59,478 bases of DNA from contig JAGEMR010000165.1 of assembly GCA_021030915.1 (NCBI GenBank), positions 1 through 59,478 on the forward strand, in the 5' to 3' direction. Positions 1 through 9,787 of this stretch are shown here, in pieces. The notes beneath the pieces are model-generated. The model saw only the letters and a program-made list of their open reading frames with translations. It did not search any database and was not told the origin of the DNA. Made by a program: the position numbers and the translations under genes. The DNA is from Astrothelium macrocarpum (lineage: Eukaryota > Ascomycota > Dothideomycetes > Trypetheliales > Trypetheliaceae). Within the stretch, counting starts at the first letter, position 1; each line of letters begins with the position of its first letter.

Positions 1-537
1 GAATTTCAATTTATATTAATTTTTAAAAAATTTATAAATTTTTAAAAAAATTCGTTTATTAAATTTATTAAAATTTTGAAAATTTTTATTAAAAATATAT
101 AAATAATAATATATTAATTTGAAATTATAAAAATATGAATTCAAAAATTTAAAATAATAAATATAATTTATATAAAATATAAATACGTAAAAAAAAATAT
201 TTATAAATAAATAAAATTTTAAATAAAAAAAAAATTCAAAAATTGGATATTATAAAAATTGATAATATAAAATCTAAATATTTGAATATTGATAAAAATA
301 ATGAAATAGAAAATAATATCATATATCAAAAATATTATAAAAATTGCGAAAAGATTGAATATAATATTAAAATATATGAAAATTATAAAAAAAAAAAATT
401 CTGAATCAGATATAAATAATATAAATAGAATTTCTGATAATAGTATTGAATAATTAATGATTTTCTGATTGAGATAATAATTTTTTTGGTATTCGTGTTC
501 CACTCGCTTGTGTGTTCCACTCGTTTGTGGAATACGT
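1..537 (+). mobile_element. 3' end of a decayed Fot1/pogo-like DNA transposon
   Basis: The window opens inside an AT-saturated element. Its right end is a GC-richer terminal repeat at about 488-537, which read inward on the minus strand begins ACGTATTCCACAAACGAG and is followed outside by TA (538-539). It contains two direct copies of GTTCCACTCG(C/T)TTGTG. Upstream on the plus strand, around 336-380, the frame reads NCEKIEYNIKIYENY. This matches a pogo-type C-terminal zinc knuckle (C-x2-C-G-x2-G-H-N-x-R-T-C) in which nearly every conserved residue has been changed by a C-to-T or G-to-A substitution. An in-frame stop follows near 452. The left end lies outside the window. Superfamily assignment rests on the TA target, the knuckle fossil and similarity of the terminal ACGTA to the element at 54221-56080. 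Confidence 0.6.
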
Positions 538-1310
538 TATATGAATATCTGAATTATTATTGAATTTTTGTAAATTGAATAATCTAGAATTCTATTTAAT
601 ATATATATTGATAGAATATTATAATATCGTTTATATTCGAAAAAATAATACTGAATTATTTTTGATTCTTTTAATATTCAATCGTAAAAACGAAATCCAA
701 TATATCAATTTATTCCATTTTTATTAATATATATCAATTGATTGGCCGAATATTATATCATTATGATTATATAATTATCACAGAATTTAGCGTAATATTT
801 TTTAATTATTCAATGATATTTTAAATTAATTTATTAATTATTATATTTATTAATTCGAAAATAGATATAAATCTTCTTTTTATTTTAATCAATTTCAATC
901 AATCTTTTCTTTATTAATAATGGATTTATAAATATATCATAATATTATCAGATTCATTCAGTCATTTTGTCGATATATATATCAGATTTTATAAGAAAAT
1001 ATTCTTTCAGAATTTTTATAATAATAAATATCAACATTCGCGGAGGAACGTGATGATGAATTGGATTTAATGAATTATCATATAATTTGATATTTCTTTT
1101 AATTCTTCTTATTATACGAATAATTATATGAATAATTCGAATAATATCACGTTATAAGAAATCGTCATAATCCAAAAGAATAGTAATAATAATTCATTAA
1201 AATGGAACAATATTTCAGACCATTTCGATCTCATCACCATAAAAATCGGCTTCAAAATTATCGGATTAGAAAATCAAATGATCAAATTATTGAATGAACG
1301 AATTATAGAT
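538..1310. other. AT-rich block without recognisable gene
   Basis: This DNA is very AT-rich, with stops in all frames and no recognisable protein. It resembles the interiors of the decayed transposons elsewhere in the window and probably is old repeat DNA. I found no paired terminal repeat for it. Confidence 0.5.
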
Positions 1311-1570
1311 AAAAAAGCAACCACCAGATTTATGTGGCCTGGCTGATCCCAAATTCCCATACAAATTTGGTGGTGCGGAGGGTGCGGACGTGCGGGGCTG
1401 CCTGAGAGGACGCCCAACCTTCACGCGAGTGTATGGTTGGTGCGCCAGTGTGGCTGGGAGTTGTCACCTCGAACTTGGCGCTAACACTCACATCCTCACG
1501 AATCTCTTCTAAATGTCCAGTCGTAAGCTGAATAGAGTAAGCACTACATCTGTTACATCTACTAAAAACT
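1311..1570. other. AT-rich/GC-rich boundary and upstream region of the NACHT_N gene
   Basis: Composition changes abruptly here to GC-rich sequence (1320-1500). The stretch contains a short inverted motif around CAAATTTGGTGGTGCGGAGGGTGCGG and may include the end of the AT-rich repeat as well as promoter sequence. An ATG at 1513 opens MSSRKLNR followed by a GTAAGC at 1537; this could be an alternative first exon of the downstream gene, but only a weak acceptor (1620-1621) fits. Confidence 0.35.
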
Positions 1571-2660
1571 ATGTTTCATAAACTCAATCAATTATACATC
1601 GTCATAAAAAAGAAAGGGAAGCATATCCAAGCCGTTACACACAGTCGCTCGGTACAACAAGATCATGGTGATTCAGAGCACCCTCCCTCATTCTGGGATC
1701 GCGCGTACGATGATCTTAGGCGAGAAAATAGCAAGTTAGTAGAGCAATACGAGAGGTTGCTTTCGAACGAGCTCTTAAGCGACGGTGCGTAAAACCAGCA
1801 TTCGAATTACTCGACACTTCTTTCACTATTTCATGCGGCCAGCAAGGTGCCCGAAAAGATTTCAGTATATATATTGTCCCACTGACGCAGACATAGGCTC
1901 GACACTGGATACTACGTGTGATCAATCATCGAGCCAGCCGGGTAGAACGTTAGACGACACCCAAAACCAGATCAGCGCATACAGCAAGAACCGTCAATTG
2001 CAACTAGCTGACGTAATTGACAAAAGCCTTGAACGTGCGGAGAGGGCCGGCAGCTATACTGTTGCCGGACGCGAATTTGAGTTGCCAGAGCGAATTCCCC
2101 AAGCTGTAAACTTTGTGGCGTGGGCGAAAGACTGGATTGACAATGCCATTCAAGCTTCACCGCAAGCCTCGATGGCTTGGGCTGCCGTTTGCGCGCCGCT
2201 TCCCCTTCTGACCAAGTCTACAGCCGCAAGCAGAGACCATAGAGATGGATTCGCATATGTCACCACTCGCATGCGCTACTACGTCGCATTCGAAACCCTG
2301 ATATTAGCGCAAGACAACAACTCCGAGCCGATTTCGCAGGACTTGAGGAAGAAGTTGGAGAATCGTATTGTTGACCTTTACCAACATATCCTCGGCTTTC
2401 AGATTAAAAGTGTTCTGCGGATCTACCGTAATGCATTCGTAAGCGTCGTACGGGACTTGTTTCTGGGCGAAGATTGGAAAGAGATGCTCCAGAAGGTAAA
2501 GCATCTTGAAGACATTGTGTACCGTAGTTCACAGCATGTTTTTACTTTCTCCTCAAATGATAAGCTAACCAGCCTTGTCAGAAGTGCGGAGAGGTCATTT
2601 GAAACATGGCAACGGTTACATAGGAAACAGTTCTCTAATATGGAGTATTCAGAAATGTAG
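1571..2660 (+). CDS. Solo NACHT_N domain protein (truncated NLR-type receptor)
   Basis: The protein matches the N-terminal domain found in front of NACHT NTPases in fungal NLR-like proteins (NACHT_N, Pfam PF17100). Diagnostic stretches are FWDRAYDDLRRENSKLVEQY in exon 1, then FVAWAKDWIDNAIQASPQAS, MAWAAVCAPLPLLTKS and GFAYVTTRMRYYVAFETL in exon 2. Exon 1 ends at 1784 (donor GTGCGT). Two acceptors keep the frame: CAG at 1842 (58-base intron) or CAG at 1890 (106 bases, with a CTGAC branch-like motif just before); I prefer the second. The frame ends at 2660, soon after the NACHT_N domain. No P-loop NTPase, WD or ankyrin part follows, so this is either a real stand-alone domain or a decayed NLR. 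In intact family members the domain acts in non-self recognition signalling. The true start could lie upstream at 1513. Confidence 0.75.
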
Positions 2661-3102
2661 CTGATTGATTGTATCCGGGACCGTGACTGTATTCATTTTG
2701 AAATCATGAAAAATAATGGTGTTGATTCCAAAGGGGTTTTCTGAGTCTGACTTGCTGAGAGTCAAAATTCTTGCACATACCTGAGAGTATGGCAAGTATT
2801 CTCACAAGCTGTAAAACAAAGAAAATGTGGGATGAAGATAGATTTTGATGGAAGCTCGAGCTGATATCCCAAAATATCCGATGTATGTGCATTTCCAGCT
2901 GCTCGAAATCTATGAATCGTTTGATACTCCCCTTTTTACTACAGGATTGGGGTTGATTCGATAACTGTTACGTAATTTCTTTTCATCGACTTTACAACAT
3001 GATAGCCCTTCGCTCATATATATAATCACATCGCATATTGAAATATGCGGACAAGGAAGAATAAAGGGTACTGAACTTGATCTTGACCTCCTTCCATGTT
3101 GA
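2661..3102. other. Intergenic, 3' flank of the surface-protein gene
   Basis: No gene seen. The part at about 2820-3010 is similar to 8880-9060: both contain CATTTCCA, a CTCGAAAT block, GATACT and TCATCGACTT in the same order. It therefore belongs to an old segmental duplication involving the surface-protein gene. Confidence 0.5.
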
Positions 3103-5523
3103 TTATATCAAAACCATCAGTCCTATCGTTGAGAATAGAGAAATATACGACACCAAGGTCACTATATGAAGTCGTTTTCCCACTGAAGTTACAGATTCAG
3201 AGCCCGCCACCGAGGTCGAGCTTATCGGCGTCGACCCTGCGGTGTCTGTAAAGCCAGTTTCTCTGCCCGTCGACCCGGGCGATCCTGGTCCTGTCGTAGT
3301 CGTGAATGCCTCAGTACTACTTTCAACAATTAATCCATTGCTCGCTGCGCTCACAATTTCTCCACTAACAGTAGCAGCTGAACCACCCTGTACCAATGTG
3401 ATATACTGTGACCCTGAAGAGATGATGATAACGCCATGGTGTTCGGAGCTAAGCATCTCGGATGCAATGAAAGAGTGTCCAGCGATCGTGAACACCGCTG
3501 TCGCCTCCACGCTTAGAGCGCCAAAATGCTCAGTACTGCTTCCAATAACAAAGCCACCCGAGATAGCACTAATAGCCTCTTTTCCGATTGTCGTGGGTGC
3601 GCCTCCAGGTACCAGTGTCAGAAGCTCAGAATGTAGTTGTATAACTACTTCTTGAGATCCTCCGGAATTACTAGTCTCAAAGGCCGTATAAGCTTGTCCA
3701 GAGATGGTGAATAGAGCCTTCACATCTGCACTGATAGCGCTGGAAGCGTCTGAATTGCCTTCAATGACGAGACTGTTGCCTGCAGCACTGACTACTCCGC
3801 CATGAATTGTAGCAGGAGGACCATCCGGGGAGAGCAGTGTAGAGCTCGAGCCAATCGGGATGATAACCTCGCCACTGTGTCCCAGGCTATTAATGTGAAA
3901 GGCTGTATAAAGTGTTCCTGATAGTGTAAATTCCGCCTGAGGGGCGCCTATTCTCCCCGTAGCTGGAGTGGTTACTTGAGGAACCACAGGGGACAATGTG
4001 TGTGTGTTTCCGTTTTCTACAAGACCGACTGAGGCGGCGCTGATGACTTGTGTCCCAAATGTGGCTGCGGAACCACCTACTGATAGTTTCACGAAGCTAG
4101 ATCCAGAAGAGACGATGAGTGCTCGGTTACCTTCGGATCCTTCTGTTTGAAACGCGGTATAGGCGTCGCCTGAAGCAACAAAGACAGCATCCGAGAGTAG
4201 TGTAGATGTTGAAGCCATGACTGAAACAGCTTTATCTGTGGGATAGGAAAACATGACTGTGCTAGCAGCGCCTTTATTGGGCTGGGCTTGCGGCGTGATA
4301 CCTAAAGTGCCCCCCAAGTTCGTCCTTGATTTCCCGAAAGAAGCTTGATCTCCTTCTGTAGAGGGTGCTTGTCCGGGTTTGATAGCCTGGCTGGATTCTG
4401 AGCCGCGCGTGCCGGCCGCCATGAGATCCGGTTCAACTGTTTGACTGGGCATAATAGTAGTTGGATCGCCTGGAGATGTGATTCCTGAGCCTCTATTGCT
4501 GGAAGTAAAAATCACGGCTCCGTTACCCGCAGATTGCGGCGAGGGTAAGCCTTCAAGGTCTGTGTTCGGATGAGAAGAGGGATTTCCACTGGCGAGTATA
4601 GAGTTGACGATGTCAGCCACTTGTCCACCAGTTTCAGAATTTGAGGGGTCATGGCTAGAGAGGCCAAGATTTGAAGGATCAGAAGCTTCCTCAGGTGAAA
4701 TGACAGGCTGAGAAGCCAAGGAAGGTATGCTTGGGTCCAGAGGTTTGGTGCTGATCGCAAAAATCGAAGCAGTGAGGCTAGTCAAAGGATCGGCACCAAC
4801 CTTGGAAGTAGCATGCTTGTGCGATTCCGGGAGAGCAGTGTTCGGATCTGAAGCACTTGAGTCATCACCTGCAGGAGAGCTTTTTCCACCAAGGGTGCCA
4901 TCCAAACTTTCAGCCATCGAATCAACATCTGACAGAGTTGGATCTGCTGAAAGGGACGAATCTACTGGATGCGGATCCCTGGAGTTGGTTTTTGCACTGT
5001 AAGAGTTTGTTGACGACGTAAGAGTAGATTTTGGATCGTCTGTGTCGGCCGATAAGCCTGGACCGGGGATAGGTGAAGAGATAGACGCTGGAAAGTTCGG
5101 ATCATTCATTGAGATCTTGGCCGGCTCACTTGTCCCAGACAACGTAGCAGACTTCGGGTCACTAGGATGAGTTGATGAGCTTGGCACAAAATCAGAAGGA
5201 GATATAGACATTGTGGTTTTCGGATCATTGATCGAAGTCTGAACTGGCTGGTCTGTTCGAGGTGCTGATGCTGGTGTTGCTGGTTGAACGGGCATCGCAC
5301 TTGATGGAGTTGGTGTAGCTGGAGCTGCGACTCCTTGAAGAGCATAAGGTGGATCAAACGCTCCTTCGAAATCAAACTTGCATTCTGACCAGGCAGGATC
5401 CAAAGCTTGGACGGATCTTAAAGGGACTACAAGGATGGGGTCGTATGATCTCGTTTGAGGGCACGTTGCGTTTATAGCAGCATACTGGGTCATAGGAAAG
5501 TCGCTGAGAGGAGTATATGCCAT
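3103..5523 (-). CDS. C-terminal half of GPI-anchored Ser/Thr-rich repeat protein
   Basis: Open frame of 806 residues from an internal ATG. It begins with a conserved-looking block (YAAINATCP, LDPAWSECKFDFEGAFDPPY), continues with a long Ser/Thr/Pro/Asp-rich linker with recurring DP(K/N/S) motifs (about residues 60-420), then four repeats of 75-80 residues (about 430-760). The repeat theme is FTISG-x-AYTAFE, a hydrophobic strand, GGSAAT and SAAS-GLVIES. A hydrophobic C-terminus (residues 785-806) preceded by Ser/Gly fits a GPI-attachment signal. There is no signal peptide at this ATG. The frame is continuous with the upstream gene (5548-7396), separated only by one TAG and eight codons, so this is most likely the second half of one cell-wall or surface protein. 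Function unknown; adhesion is an inference from composition. Confidence 0.7.
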   Translation of the reverse strand: MAYTPLSDFPMTQYAAINATCPQTRSYDPILVVPLRSVQALDPAWSECKFDFEGAFDPPYALQGVAAPATPTPSSAMPVQPATPASAPRTDQPVQTSINDPKTTMSISPSDFVPSSSTHPSDPKSATLSGTSEPAKISMNDPNFPASISSPIPGPGLSADTDDPKSTLTSSTNSYSAKTNSRDPHPVDSSLSADPTLSDVDSMAESLDGTLGGKSSPAGDDSSASDPNTALPESHKHATSKVGADPLTSLTASIFAISTKPLDPSIPSLASQPVISPEEASDPSNLGLSSHDPSNSETGGQVADIVNSILASGNPSSHPNTDLEGLPSPQSAGNGAVIFTSSNRGSGITSPGDPTTIMPSQTVEPDLMAAGTRGSESSQAIKPGQAPSTEGDQASFGKSRTNLGGTLGITPQAQPNKGAASTVMFSYPTDKAVSVMASTSTLLSDAVFVASGDAYTAFQTEGSEGNRALIVSSGSSFVKLSVGGSAATFGTQVISAASVGLVENGNTHTLSPVVPQVTTPATGRIGAPQAEFTLSGTLYTAFHINSLGHSGEVIIPIGSSSTLLSPDGPPATIHGGVVSAAGNSLVIEGNSDASSAISADVKALFTISGQAYTAFETSNSGGSQEVVIQLHSELLTLVPGGAPTTIGKEAISAISGGFVIGSSTEHFGALSVEATAVFTIAGHSFIASEMLSSEHHGVIIISSGSQYITLVQGGSAATVSGEIVSAASNGLIVESSTEAFTTTTGPGSPGSTGRETGFTDTAGSTPISSTSVAGSESVTSVGKRLHIVTLVSYISLFSTIGLMVLI

Positions 5524-5547
5524 TGAGTTGAGACTCCAGCCAGCGCA

Positions 5548-7396
5548 CTATGGCTGACGATCAAAAATACTTGCAGGCACGGGGGTGTTCAAGTCTGTAA
5601 AATTAAAGAAAGCCGTATAAGACGTGATGCATTCCCAAGGGTCAGCCAGTTCAGCGGTCAGTTGTGAAACATTGACATATGCTGCGATGGAAGATATGTC
5701 CTGGGTGTTGAGTGGTATGATAGACGATCGATGAGTTTGTCCAACAGGACCGCAGGAATTTGACGCATAGATTTTAGAGAAAAAGACATAAGCTGTAGGT
5801 GAAATTGCGACGAATGATGTTTCAAAGGTTGAGACAGTGAGAGGCTCATACTCTCGTTTCGCATGAACTAGGCTGCTGTTGGATAAAGCCGTTTCTGTGA
5901 CTGGCCAGTAAAACAGTTGTACGGTCGCTCCTGTGATGGCACAATCTCCACATCCAAGAGTGCATCCTGGCGCAAGGTCCAAATTCGTCGGCCAGTATTC
6001 AGAAACCAGTACGGATCCATTAGGTGAAGTGACCGTTGTGGGCTGGTATCCCATTGACGCAATTGAGGCCGTAAACCCTCCGCCTCCCGTCACTGATAAC
6101 CACGAGACCGTATAAGCCGAGTGAAGCTGAGTGCAGAGATCAGGTGCCATCGATGCTTGGGTACAAATTGGAGAAGGGGAGGATTGTAAAGAATAGAAAC
6201 TCGACCCGGCGGAATAGTAGCTCCGAAGTGCTGGACATGTCCGTGAAGCAGGTTGGGTATCAGTCCAAGTTGTTGTGGAAAAGAACGTTGTAGTCAAAGT
6301 TGTAAGGCAGCCTGGAGCTGTCGGCATAGACCACGTGAAAGTAGAAAGTTGAATGGACGCCCATTTATCCCACTGCTCCTGACATTGAGGGACAACAGAG
6401 GGAAGTAGACAAGAAGGAGTCATTAAAGTACCGTTGTAAGGGATATACGAGCTACCGGAAGACTGTATTGCAGATGTAGTGGTCCACGATTGAACAACAT
6501 GGGTTTCAGTGCCTGTGGAATAAGAGGAATCGGTCCATGTGTCTGTACTAGATAGTGAAACATATGTTGAGATGGGGTGACCATTGTCGACCAAAGTTGT
6601 TGTGAGTGTATATACTAGTGTTTCGGAGTAGGGGATCCACGGTAGGAACGTAGTTGAAGTCACAAAGGTTGTATACGAACCACTGACAGTGGTCCACTCC
6701 CCCGTGGCAGACAAACTTTGTGACCAGAACGATGTCCACTGCGCCCAGCAATCCCTATTATTCGAAGTGCCATTCTTGGTAGAAATGAGCTTGCTAGTTT
6801 TTTGAGAGACTGGCCGAGACTTTGGGGACATTTCGGCAGTTCTCGTAGTACCAATGCTCTTCCACAAAAAGCTGGAGGTGCTCAAAGCAGAGGAATTTTG
6901 AGCACCATTGCTCTTCGACGTTGTAGCATTTATAGGTATATTGCCGATGTTTTGGGAAGTCGAATAATGTACGAAATTAGCTGTATCATATGAGTTAATC
7001 GATGATAAAGAGTTTCGATCAGTTGACAAGGTTGAGGATAAGCGTGACGTATGCGTTTTCGACAGCGCCGATGATTTCTGTAAGGCCAGTCCATTCGCAA
7101 TGTAGTCGCCTATGCCCAAAGACTTTGTTGGTTGCAGAGTTTGTGTTTCGAATCCGCGCGTGTGAGAGGTAACGGAGGCTGTACTGGACCTGTTCAAAGC
7201 TGTTGAAGAGTTCGATCCAAACCCGACTCGGACTTTGTCTTCTAGAAAATGAAAATTACCGCAGAACTTCCTACAAAAGCGCTTAAGGACTGAAATGATG
7301 CTCACCAGTGCCATAGACTTGGACATGCGCAGGAAAACCGTATTGTGTCATTGCTTGAGCAAGGAAAAGATACCGGAAAAGACCAAAGAGAGACAT
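5548..7396 (-). CDS. N-terminal half of secreted surface protein, ends at premature TAG
   Basis: I place the start at 7396: ATG opens MSLFGLFRYLFLAQAM, a convincing signal peptide. Exon 1 is 7306-7396. A 64-base intron (7242-7305, GTGAGC...CTAG) is followed by exon 2 from 7241; the phase (1) matches exactly. The alternative ATG at 7326 gives no signal peptide. The product is Ser/Thr-rich with scattered cysteines and a C-terminal YTAFFNFTDLNTPVPAS block. It stops after 594 residues at TAG (5548-5550), and the same frame continues without interruption into 3103-5523. Read together they would make about 1,400 residues with an N-terminal signal and a C-terminal GPI-type tail. The stop may be a recent nonsense mutation or a sequencing error. 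No acceptable intron removes it: the only GT...AG pair across it is 23 bases long. Confidence 0.72.
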
Positions 7397-8859
7397 CTGG
7401 ACTCATATCACATGGGGTCAAAAGCAAGACTCACAAGAGAAAAATCCGCATGTCCCCAACTAGTTTCTAGAATTTTCACGAGAACAAAAGCCATTTGTAA
7501 GAATAAGAATGTTTCTCATTTGGAGAGCTTCACCACATATTTCATCGTAATCTGTAGCAGCCAGCTGAATTTTGAGACCACGGAACTGCTTAGCTTGGTT
7601 TTGGCCAATCTCATTCGTGCACAGCTCGGAATGTTTTAACACGGGTTGATATGAAGGGGTCACAGAAATGTTGGACAGGCAATAAGGCAAAAAGAGTACG
7701 GTTGCATCAGCGGCTACGATTGGGCAGCCTTCCAGTCGGTTCGGCATTGAAACGGGAGCTCGAGACCAGATTACGTCCATGATTTTTCTCCCGCGATGTG
7801 CGAGCTGTGTATTGACTCTGGCTTTACTTCCACGGCAGCACTCTGTAGCGACCTCTTGATATAAGAACGGCTTCTTGTGCTCTGGAGACTCGTCTATCCA
7901 AGCCTAGTCTGAAGTCTGTGGAGCTGAGCAGGCTTGAGAAGCAAAGCACTGATCTAGAAAAAAAGTCTCCTGGTATTTGCTGTGTCGCATTACAGCACCC
8001 AAGCGTGTAAGACAGTTGGCCGAAGATTAAGTGGAGCTTTTGAAACCGCACTCGTTGATCAACATGAGACATATTAACCAATCAAAGGCCAATTTTTTGA
8101 ACAGTACTGTTGGTATTGCAAAATTTTCTTCAAAATCGCTTGCTTGGGTATTAAGTGAAACTCTGCTATGCTAAAGATCAACAATGATTATGTGTTGCAG
8201 CCGAGACATGTACAAGAGTCCTCCGGGAGGGGAATGTGCGGTGTCCAGAATTTTAAGTGTGGTCTCAGGGTTATTGGGTCTCTTTCAGCCTGCATGCGAA
8301 GCTCACACAGAGCCAATAATAGATTTCCAGGTATGGTGGGGCCAATGGCTGTAGGTTGCTTGCACCAGAATCCAGGGCACAAGGTGGGGACCCCAACCGG
8401 TTCTTCGAGTTAGCAAAGGAAATGTCACCTGCACACCCACGTGCATGAACTTGATCTTCCCATTTTTAGGTTACTTCAAAGCCAACTGAAGCCCTTTTCT
8501 CATTATTCCATAGTAAAGAGGCTTGCCGTTATGACATTTCCGATTGCCCTGGCTTTCTAGGGTGTTGAACATTTTGTTGATGTCTCCAAGTGGTGGAGGT
8601 TGCAACACGTGTGTGTGCAGCAGGTCGGGGATGATATTTCCCCGACAACCATTGTTAGGGCATGCGGAATAATTCATATTTCATTCATAAAATATGCATA
8701 TGCATTCATGTTCTACGCAACCCGCAAATTTCCGGTTCAACTATACTCAATTCGAAGTTGCAGAACACAGCAGCATTGAATCTCAGAGATTCTACCGTAT
8801 TGAGTTTGATTTAATAAGTACCTACGCAATTCTCACATATATCCAAAAGTATGACATCA
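7397..8859. other. Intergenic, upstream of the surface-protein gene
   Basis: Moderate GC. No frame here resembles a known family and the open stretches (for example 7460-7780 minus, 8168-8413 plus) lack intron logic or recognisable motifs. It probably holds the promoter of the minus-strand surface-protein gene. Confidence 0.4.
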
Positions 8860-9530
8860 CAAAACCAAAAAAAAGATAGAACGAAAATAGATTTCGAAAG
8901 AGATTTGGATTTTTACCGAAAAGCAGCTGAGATATGCGCATTTCCATCCGCTCGAAATTCATAAATTGAATGATACTGTTCTTGTTACCGAAGGACTGAG
9001 ATGAAACCCAGGACTTTTGCGTTTCCATTTGATATCTTATCATCGACTTCACAGTTTAGAAAACACAAGGCCTTGCACTGAACCCAGCTACCAAGTTACT
9101 TTTCTCTGCCCTGTTCGAAATATGCCATTGATTTCTTATTTCATAACTCAATTTCTCGGGCATTTCTCTTAACCGTTTACTGATTTCTCTCATATGAGTA
9201 AATTTCTGCTTTAGAAATGGATATCTATATAAAAACTAACACAACCATGAATTTAAGCTGTAAACAACCTGTTATTAGCCGGATGTCGTTCATCAAAAGC
9301 AGTAGCAATTGGACTTTTGTTGAAATTTCTACAATCTGCTACTATTTTTAAAGCAGGCATACACCATTGAATTGTGACTCCAGCTTACGAGTTATAATTG
9401 ACAATCAAAAAAAGAAAGAAAAAAATTTTACAGATACAGAGGGGTGTAAACTTTTTGAATCGAATAAAGTTAAATGGCATGTGATATATTCTTCTTAGTG
9501 AGCTAGTTCGGCGGTCAATTGAGGAACGGA
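8860..9530 (-). pseudogene. Decayed partial duplicate of the surface-protein gene
   Basis: Two blocks match the surface-protein locus in the same orientation. 8880-9060 resembles its 3' flank (2820-3010). 9350-9530 resembles the region around the internal stop (5510-5660): both share a CCATTGA-GTTG-GACTCCAGC run, TGACAATCAAAAA versus TGACGATCAAAAA, and GTTCGGCGGTCAATTG versus GTTCAGCGGTCAGTTG. The whole C-terminal repeat half (about 2.4 kb in the parent) is missing between the blocks, replaced by about 300 unrelated-looking bases. No open frame survives. This looks like an old tandem duplication followed by deletion and point mutation. Confidence 0.55.
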
Positions 9531-9787
9531 GCTCAAAGCGGTCTGTAACGATCTTTCTTGACTTGGCTGGGGCAAACTCTGATTTAAGACGATGACCATG
9601 GACAGTGTTTTCCCTCACAGAACGCGTGCAATGCAGTGTATGGTACAGATAACGTTTATGCAAATATGCAAAACCGTATCTAGTGCTCCGGTTGCAGAAC
9701 TGTTGCCCGTCCAATCAATGCGCCCAGAAATATCATATCGGAAACCAGGAAAAGTCGAAGTAGACAGAAAAAGATGCAACGGAGCGT

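Noticed and set aside
7133..7170. tRNA-like TTCGAATCC word near 7140
   Set aside because: It lies inside the surface-protein coding region and no cloverleaf can be built around it; no tRNA or rRNA gene was found anywhere in the window.
7460..8081. Minus-strand frames of 106 and 85 residues upstream of the surface-protein gene
   Set aside because: No signal, motif or splice logic; they probably fall in the promoter region.
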